From CBFHWY01 sp965659675 (GTDB lineage Bacteria > Bacteroidota > Bacteroidia > Flavobacteriales_G > Salibacteraceae), in contig CBFHWY010000005.1 in assembly GCA_965659675.1 (NCBI GenBank), positions 4,033-68,032 on the forward strand: DNA of 64,000 nucleotides, written 5' to 3'. The notes below the pieces were generated by a model. It did not search any database. It saw only the letters and a list, made by a program, of their open reading frames with translations, and was not told the DNA's origin. Numbering within the stretch: position 1 is the first letter of the stretch; every line of letters begins with the position of its first letter. This document shows, piece by piece, positions 61,401-64,000 of the stretch. A program made the position numbers and the translations under genes.

Positions 61401-64000
61401 CTCCTGTAGTAACATTTCCACCACCTAACTTAATCCATGAATAGGTGTAATTTGGAGTTCCTCCACTTGGCGTGGCGATGAGTTGCCCGTCTGAGAAGAA
61501 GGTACAGCTAATGGATGTGCTATCTGTGAAATTCACACTTACCCCGCCAGTAGGAATATCCAGGCTTGCCGAATCTACATAAGTACAGCTATTATTGTCG
61601 CTTACAGTCACTCTGTAAACAACTCCTCCAGACAAGCCGGTTGCTATACTATCACTAGCTCCGACGGTTACCGCAGGATTCCAATTATATGTATATCCAG
61701 GAGTTCCTCCGCTAGGAGTAATGGTCAGTGTACCATTGGTATCTCCCACGCAAGTGATTGATGTACTGTCTGTGAAAATGGCTGTCACAGGACTAGGCTC
61801 AGACATTATTCGAGCATTCGTATCTCTACAACCACGAGAGTCTGTGATAATGACTCCAACTGTATCGGAAGGAAGGTTGATTGCAATACTATCGCTTGTT
61901 CCCGTCGTAACGGTTCCGTTTGCACGAGCCCATATGTACGTATACCCGGGTGTACCACCACTTGGAGTGATTGTCAAGCTCCCACTTGAATCCCCATTAC
62001 ATTGAACTGTTGTACTATCTGTGAAAGTTGATGTAAGCTGCAGTGGGTCAGATAGTGAAGCCTCAGTTGAATCCTCACATCCGGCGCTGTCAGTCACCAC
62101 AATACGATACGTTCCAGCATCAAGGTTGATTGCAATACTATCAGTGGCTCCAGTTGAAACCGCACCTGAAGGCAATTTAGACCAGGAATATGTGTAAGGA
62201 GTAATTCCAGAGTCAGGTGTTGCAAAAAGCTGTCCATTCGCATCACCAAAGCAGTTGATCGTCACACTATCGGTAATAGCAACCCTGAGATCTGATAGCT
62301 CTTCAAGTTCAACTACCGCTGTATCCTCACAGTTGTTGGCGTCAGTTACTGTAACTATATATGTTACCCCAGAGGTTAATCCTGTTGCGATGCTGTCATG
62401 CACAGGCGTGCTTACCCCAGCTGGCCAACTAAAGTTAAAGGGAACTGTTCCTCCAGATACCGAAATTCGTGCTGTTCCAGTTGAGTCTCCAGCACACAGC
62501 ACATTCTGCTTGCTCGCAACCGAAGCAACAAGGAATGAATCTGGTTCATCGATGAATATCGAAACCGTATCTGCACACGACTCTTCATTTGTGACCGTAA
62601 CTGTGTGCGTTGCTGACCATAAATTGGTTTCTGTACTATCGCTTCCTCCGCTGCTCCATGCATAAGTTACTTCAGGCTGACAGAACCCAAATCTCATATT
62701 GGGTCTGCGGTTCGCAGAGCCTGTAATAGAGTCAGCTAAACAGGCATTTCCAGTATTCGATTCGTAGTATGTGGACGATCTGTAGCTGGTATTTGTGCTT
62801 CGAATCTCACTGTTTACCAGAAAGTTACTTGATGGATTGTTATTCCAACACACCTCTACGACTAAATTTGAGCTTCCGTCCCAAACAAATGCATTTTGAA
62901 ATTCATGAGTCTTCCATGTTGGAGTGAACGTGCCAAGTGGTATTGATAAGCCTGCGCTATCAAAAACATTAAATAGACCAGTAATAAATGTATCGCTCGG
63001 TAGTGAATCCAGGTTGGTGCAACCTAAGTTGATCTCGAAATTATCGATATCACCGATAAATCTGTCCTGACTGATTAAAAATGAAAGAGATGAGATCTTA
63101 ATATCAGCAGGTATTCCAGCAGATGAAAGCTCAGATGCTCTATATAAATACTGCTGTTTCGCCTTTCGTCTTCCTCCATAAGGAGCAGGAAATACATTTG
63201 AGCCGTTAGTTACAGCGCCAGTCCCCAATGTATCTATGCTCGTTGAGTCACAAAGATCATCAGTGATTCCACAAGATGTGATATCAATACTTACCGTAGC
63301 CTGCCCCGTGCTATCACCTTTACAAAGGATATCAAGGCTGTCAGAAATAAACGCCGTAAAATCAGCCGGGCCGTTTACGTAGTAACGATAAACAGTATCA
63401 CATCCGTTTTGATCAGAAACTGTAACAAAGTATCTGCCCGCACAAAGGTTTGTTGGATTTGACGTAGTGTCTGAAATTCCAGACCATGAATAAATGTATC
63501 CTGAGGGTCCTGCAACGGTTGGTGTTCCCCCAACTACAGAAGAAATATCCACCTCACCAGAACAACCCTGATTACAACCAATATCAAACACAGTATCAGC
63601 GGCAACAGTGATCGGGTTAGTTTGAGCGATATTTGTTGAACCTAATGACGACTGAGTGTTATTGAAAGAGTCTATAACGGTTACCGAGTAAGAATCCCCA
63701 GAGCTAATGCCTGTGATCGTTTGAGTAGTTAAACTTGGGTCGAGCACACCATTCTTTAACCACCTAAAACCGAAAGGCCCTATTCCTCCGGTGAAATTCG
63801 CAGTAAGCTGTCCATCTGCAATATTATTGCAAGACTGCTTGATCTCAGTGTAATTCGTTGCATTTACGGTATCAACAACCTCGATCTTCAAGGTAGCCGA
63901 ATTTCTTCCGCTTACAGGACAATTATCATCTATGGCATCGATGCTGAATGAGAAAGGTGAACCCGAAGTTGTACTCGGTCTCCATCCTATGGTGGCTGTG
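52477..64000 (-). CDS. Giant SprB-like adhesin with gliding-type T9SS C-terminus (5' end beyond window)
   Basis: At least 3841 codons with no stop; the frame remains open to base 64000, so the start and N-terminus are missing. A TTG-started version beginning at 63891 would be internal. About 42 SprB-type repeats of 70-85 residues can be counted, each with a conserved Cys near the start (C-N-G-D or similar, then a GG-T-P-x-Y-T-Y-x-W core) and another Cys in the V-T-D-x-N-G-C turn. Two PKD-like modules lie near the C-terminus (about 3540-3720), then the gliding-motility C-terminal domain (VDGFTPNDDGVNDVW, WDGTYKGQDLPVGTYYYV) that targets it to the T9SS. By analogy to SprB of F. johnsoniae it is a motile surface adhesin. 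The stop overlaps the PorP/SprF gene by 1 base. Confidence 0.94.
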   Translation of the reverse strand, partial: TATIGWRPSTTSGSPFSFSIDAIDDNCPVSGRNSATLKIEVVDTVNATNYTEIKQSCNNIADGQLTANFTGGIGPFGFRWLKNGVLDPSLTTQTITGISSGDSYSVTVIDSFNNTQSSLGSTNIAQTNPITVAADTVFDIGCNQGCSGEVDISSVVGGTPTVAGPSGYIYSWSGISDTTSNPTNLCAGRYFVTVSDQNGCDTVYRYYVNGPADFTAFISDSLDILCKGDSTGQATVSIDITSCGITDDLCDSTSIDTLGTGAVTNGSNVFPAPYGGRRKAKQQYLYRASELSSAGIPADIKISSLSFLISQDRFIGDIDNFEINLGCTNLDSLPSDTFITGLFNVFDSAGLSIPLGTFTPTWKTHEFQNAFVWDGSSNLVVEVCWNNNPSSNFLVNSEIRSTNTSYRSSTYYESNTGNACLADSITGSANRRPNMRFGFCQPEVTYAWSSGGSDSTETNLWSATHTVTVTNEESCADTVSIFIDEPDSFLVASVASKQNVLCAGDSTGTARISVSGGTVPFNFSWPAGVSTPVHDSIATGLTSGVTYIVTVTDANNCEDTAVVELEELSDLRVAITDSVTINCFGDANGQLFATPDSGITPYTYSWSKLPSGAVSTGATDSIAINLDAGTYRIVVTDSAGCEDSTEASLSDPLQLTSTFTDSTTVQCNGDSSGSLTITPSGGTPGYTYIWARANGTVTTGTSDSIAINLPSDTVGVIITDSRGCRDTNARIMSEPSPVTAIFTDSTSITCVGDTNGTLTITPSGGTPGYTYNWNPAVTVGASDSIATGLSGGVVYRVTVSDNNSCTYVDSASLDIPTGGVSVNFTDSTSISCTFFSDGQLIATPSGGTPNYTYSWIKLGGGNVTTGATDSIAILLNAATYRVVVTDANGCRDSADATLSDPPALSSSMVDSSTVSCFGDTTGSLTVEANGGTPGYTFTWTPAVTTGANDSIAINLSGGTQYQVVVTDVNGCTDTSRQTLSEPQDINSTFTDSTSVSCSGVSDGSVTVTPSGGTPGYTFTWSPAVTTGSSDSIATGLSGNTNYQVVIEDANGCTDTNNISLQDPLTITSVFTDSTTLTCPGDTNGSFTITPSGGTPNYTYSWSASDGSTVATGASDSIAINLTSGVTYSVVITDASGCTDTNSISLTGASGGVSVSFTDSTSVSCTFFSDGQLIATPSGGTPNYTYAWSKLGGGNVSTGATDSIAILLNASTYRVVVTDANGCRDSADATLSDPPALSSSMVDSSTVSCFGDTTGSLTLDANGGTPGYTFTWTPAVTTGANDSIAINLSGGTQYQVVVTDSRGCTDTSRQTLSEPQDLTSSFTDSTSVSCTALGSATVTPNGGTPRYTFTWSPAVTTGASDSIATGLNGSTNYQVVIQDVNGCTDTNNISLQDPVRPTAQFTDSTGISCPGDTNASLTVTPTGGLAPYTFTWTPAVSTGSSDSIAINLTSGVLYTVVVSDSLGCSDTISRTISAPSAVVASIFDSLRISCFGDTNARLFAQAINGTGPYSFNWLRVGSAAPVDTGVSDSIAINLGADTYRVIVTDANGCQDSSDKQLLDPLVLSASFTDSTALSCSGPSNNGSLTVTPTGGTSPYTFSWTPAVSTGTSDSIAIGLSAGILYSVQVSDSNGCSVSISDSLSDPNNFAASFTSSTNPTCNGASDGELIVTPNQGTAPFNYSWSSGTAGSNDSIRTGLQGGVAIFVTVTDASGCRDTVNTILTDPLAITSFFSDSTAIICGGDSTGSLTITPSNGQQPYTFNWTAGVATGASDSIAIGLAGNFSYSVTITDANNCADTNSYTLNEPPAYNLVFSDSTTLACNGDTNGSLTVTPSPGGAYTYAWSASDGSTVTTGATDSIAINLRGGITYTVTITDAFGCQKFVSQSLSEPGSLSLSTSSTPARCGGNQGTASVLASGGTSPYTYAWDSAGTALGQTGATATGLFSGLYNVVVTDTNGCSATASNVAVNDFGAPQVSLDSIFDASCEGVCDGEIYVSIRSFNGPLVSTIWSNGDTTPDITGLCDTTYTLQVEDTAGCQAFFTDTIDNSGSLSLSFNVKPLSCLLTVCDAEVKVTPSGGNMPYTYNWSTSVNDTLDSIVNLCANTYTTTVTDANGCQAIDSATVVNPVQITATSSADSVQCNGQSNGVARINVLTGNAPFTYNWSSSVNDTLDSISGVSAGTYFVTVTSLDGCNFFDTITVEQPLAISASFSTVPADCGLANGQVTASTSGGNGSYSYQWPVGGLTTNSTDTGYAANTYNVTIFDQKGCSQILPFTIGNVGGPVISLDSVNNETCVSDCDGGIFVSVSAGNPNYLYQWTPGSASSQDLDSVCPGAYTLRVTDQLGCVSFFTDTIDGATPINANASLVSNASAPTNCDGAASASPGGGTPPYTYSWTSGSTGSSANNLCVGQNFVTVTDSLGCSVIDTVLISAPVSIVIDSFNVSNATCNAVPCDGEVFVLASGGSGPLTYIWNNGDIGQTTSGRCPGVATVTITDGSDTLVQNYPISNVGGPLVSTGKVDLSCNGSGDGIAFASATGTVTYNWPAIPSTNDSITGLSAGTYEVRVTDSVGCVSVDTVIVNQPNQLSASVSSVQPGCLLSNGQITASVGGGTPGYTYLWLDTALNPLTPSQTGATATNLSAGIYNLQVTDTNSCSRIFNVTLSNAGGPVITLDSLVDVSCNGQCDGGIFLTVSGSGLNFLWSSGETSEDITNKCAGPYQMGVVDNNFCLSFFTDTIDEPNLLTLSHTVISNATAAGQCDGIASVQASGGTPNYSYSWPTGVSTNAAGDTATGLCANTYVVTVTDANNCSTTDTVVITEPLPITIDSTNSSDPACGVTPCNGTAFVLASGGVGSLTYTWSNGDNGQTSSSLCPGFYTVSVSDGVDTVTQTYLLSNPGAPNISMSKVDVSCNGSADGLGIVSSTTSNVTFLWPAVPSTNDTVTGLSQGTYEARVIDTAGCISVDTIVINEPGAISASFITIDPNCSANDGQIIASVSGGTANYNYNWLDNSLAALIPSQTTDTANNLGAGIYNLAIEDANGCQDTSRNITLSNLNAALISLDSLNDESCPAACDGDIFVSTSGGTGSLIYSWTSGSTSQDLLNQCPNPYTLQVTDSLGCISFFTDTIEAASPISKTVSLVSNVSSISTCDGQASVLASGGAGNYSYQWTGGSTSPNANNLCVGTNYVTVTDQNGCSVVDSIIMANPTVLRLDTSLITNPSCNVCNGEIAVVISGGVAPYTYTWDNGDNTDTTRNRCAGIIRLSVRDVNGLTQIFTFNLSNTPAPSISLNADSTSCFGSCDGRAYVNVLNALPPFTVNWVGLGASSDTVDNLCAGVYGVEVTDVVGCIATDTVEVKSPAEIIARFNITEPNCQSGDGSVQTQVVTVGGKAPYSYEWLDGAQNPFIPPETTDSLTNITAGSYFVNITDADNCTKQEVVNISNVGSPVVLLDTLKDETCRGLCDGEIAITAVGRGNLIYSWNSGAFTTDDISGLCEGRYTVEVTDSANCKSFTSFNISPADTFDLNLAATTDASCESTNDGEVDIEVFGPSAPFTYNWSGPGGFSAGVQDVSGLIQGEYKVTVLDVNGCEDSLTANIGVATNLEVIAPEDTSVCGTPGSIFLRATSISNASVNYRWFDDLGFVLGNSDLLRLVPEGGARQYVVEATAGLCIDYDTISVSVVPYVRADAGEDKVITIGDEVVIGGNPTAIAGETVQWSPADYFVGQTDEYNPIVKPDEDITYVVEVTTAFGCSATDTMNIEVESVKLVDGFTPNDDGVNDVWRPTDLSEYPNVEVEVYNRWGQLVFQSTGYSVPWDGTYKGQDLPVGTYYYVIDFNDDSLEERVVTGPVTIMR
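53250..57415 (-). repeat. Five-module higher-order cassette, about 1.15 kb period
   Basis: Within the giant gene, five different SprB-type modules occur in fixed order (types beginning LSASVSSVQPGC, LDSLVDVSCNGQC, LVSNASAP-type, NSSDPACGVTPC, SKVDVSCNGS). The set recurs three times with boundaries at about 57415, 56280, 55125 and 53965, that is periods of about 1135-1160 bases. A fourth, incomplete copy (three modules) follows toward the C-terminus to about 53250. Boundaries are read by eye from the translated repeats. Confidence 0.7.
59560..61545 (-). repeat. Tandem duplication of a four-module block, 996-base offset
   Basis: Two adjacent copies, about 60555-61545 and 59560-60550, are aligned at an exact offset of 996 bases (332 codons). 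Best matched are the modules starting TDSTSISCTFFSDGQ / TDSTSVSCTFFSDGQ and VDSSTVSCFGDTTGS. Long near-identical DNA runs are visible, for example around 60240-60360 against 61236-61356. The fourth module is more diverged. Confidence 0.8.
62660..63290 (-). other. Foreign domain inserted inside one SprB repeat of the giant adhesin
   Basis: About 210 residues interrupt a SprB repeat between its first half (LDILCKGDSTGQATVSI) and its second half (VTYAWSSGG ... NEESC). The inserted part has RRKAKQQYLYRASELSSAG, FVWDGSSNLVVEVCWNN and RRPNMRFGF. I recognise these as a beta-rich domain often found in other T9SS-secreted proteins, there usually beside fibronectin or Ig-like modules. The repeat resumes in frame after it, so the domain is nested rather than appended. 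Confidence 0.7.

Noticed and set aside
59560..61545. Tandem repeats as a possible CRISPR or satellite array
   Set aside because: Repeat units are long, in frame and encode SprB modules; there are no short unique spacers of even length.
52861..62665. Many plus-strand open frames of 60-136 codons opposite the giant adhesin gene
   Set aside because: They follow the period and composition of the minus-strand repeats, lack signal or family features, and duplicate along with the repeats (for example the pair at 60242 and 61238). They are shadows of the repeat coding.
63889..63891. TTG as the start of the giant adhesin gene
   Set aside because: The frame stays open to base 64000 and the sequence before the TTG (PFSFSIDAIDDNCPVSGRN) is ordinary adhesin coding, with no signal peptide at the TTG. 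The true start is outside the window.
1..64000. Mobile elements, prophage, tRNA or rRNA genes
   Set aside because: No transposase, integrase, terminal inverted repeats, phage structural genes, cloverleaf or rRNA-like sequence was seen in any frame or gap.

Overview
The window is a gene-dense stretch of a Bacteroidota chromosome, most likely a gliding or surface-associated marine member of Flavobacteriales. The family is not resolvable from the sequence; a Cryomorphaceae/Schleiferiaceae-type lineage is a guess. The assignment rests on the mutY-ssb-gldE-gldD cluster, type IX secretion (T9SS) proteins, SprB-repeat proteins with gliding-type C-terminal domains, TonB receptors with carboxypeptidase-like N-termini, DUF4249, DUF4286 and DUF5686 proteins, and promoter boxes of the form TAnnTTTG. 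No tRNA, rRNA, CRISPR array, insertion sequence or prophage was seen, and no gene-free stretch exceeds about 140 bases.

Layout. 1-5413 (minus): rplU-rpmA, a terminator, then serS, a lipoprotein, a TPR protein, a DUF4286 protein and rsmA (cut by the window edge). 5478-7092: an EamA permease and a divergent ABC ATPase. 7231-10236: a 1001-residue SprB-repeat T9SS cargo. 10288-11774: an MlaE/MlaF-type lipid transporter pair. 11858-13682: a tiny lipoprotein, a SprT-like metalloprotein and a GDP-mannose pyrophosphorylase. 13679-15663: fumarase, a 59-residue membrane protein and an ArsC-family protein. 15733-19608: a large lectin-domain adhesin. 19598-23664 (minus): HU, a TPR protein, a 30-residue ribosomal-type protein, RNase G, RecX and release factor 2 with its programmed frameshift. 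23780-27256: mutY-ssb-gldE-gldD. 27216-31098 (minus): a metal-binding lipoprotein, a TonB receptor and heme A synthase. 31218-42004: a long co-directional run of tatC, DUF5686, lptB, a four-gene set resembling decaprenylphosphoryl-arabinose synthesis, then a TonB receptor and a DUF4249 lipoprotein. 42005-43097 (minus): pssA-purS. 43200-51587: a PorV-like and a PorU-like T9SS pair, an acyltransferase and pabB. 51584-64000 (minus): a giant SprB-like adhesin gene running off the window, followed by a PorP/SprF gene.

The unifying theme is the cell surface. T9SS parts (GldD, GldE, PorV2/PorU2, PorP/SprF) sit near three large cargo proteins with T9SS C-terminal signals, and envelope genes (TatC, LptB, the polyprenyl-sugar set, Mla, PssA, lipoproteins) fill much of the rest. 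Coding is very compact. Neighbouring genes often overlap by 4 bases, five convergent pairs overlap or abut, and several promoter boxes lie only 4-10 bases before the start codon.

The most notable items are the giant adhesin (at least 3841 codons, about 42 SprB-type repeats, a five-module higher-order cassette, a 996-base tandem duplication and a foreign domain nested inside one repeat), the DprE1/DprE2-like set in a Gram-negative envelope operon, the metal-lipoprotein/TonB/heme A operon, and several genes of 30-59 codons that length cutoffs would miss.
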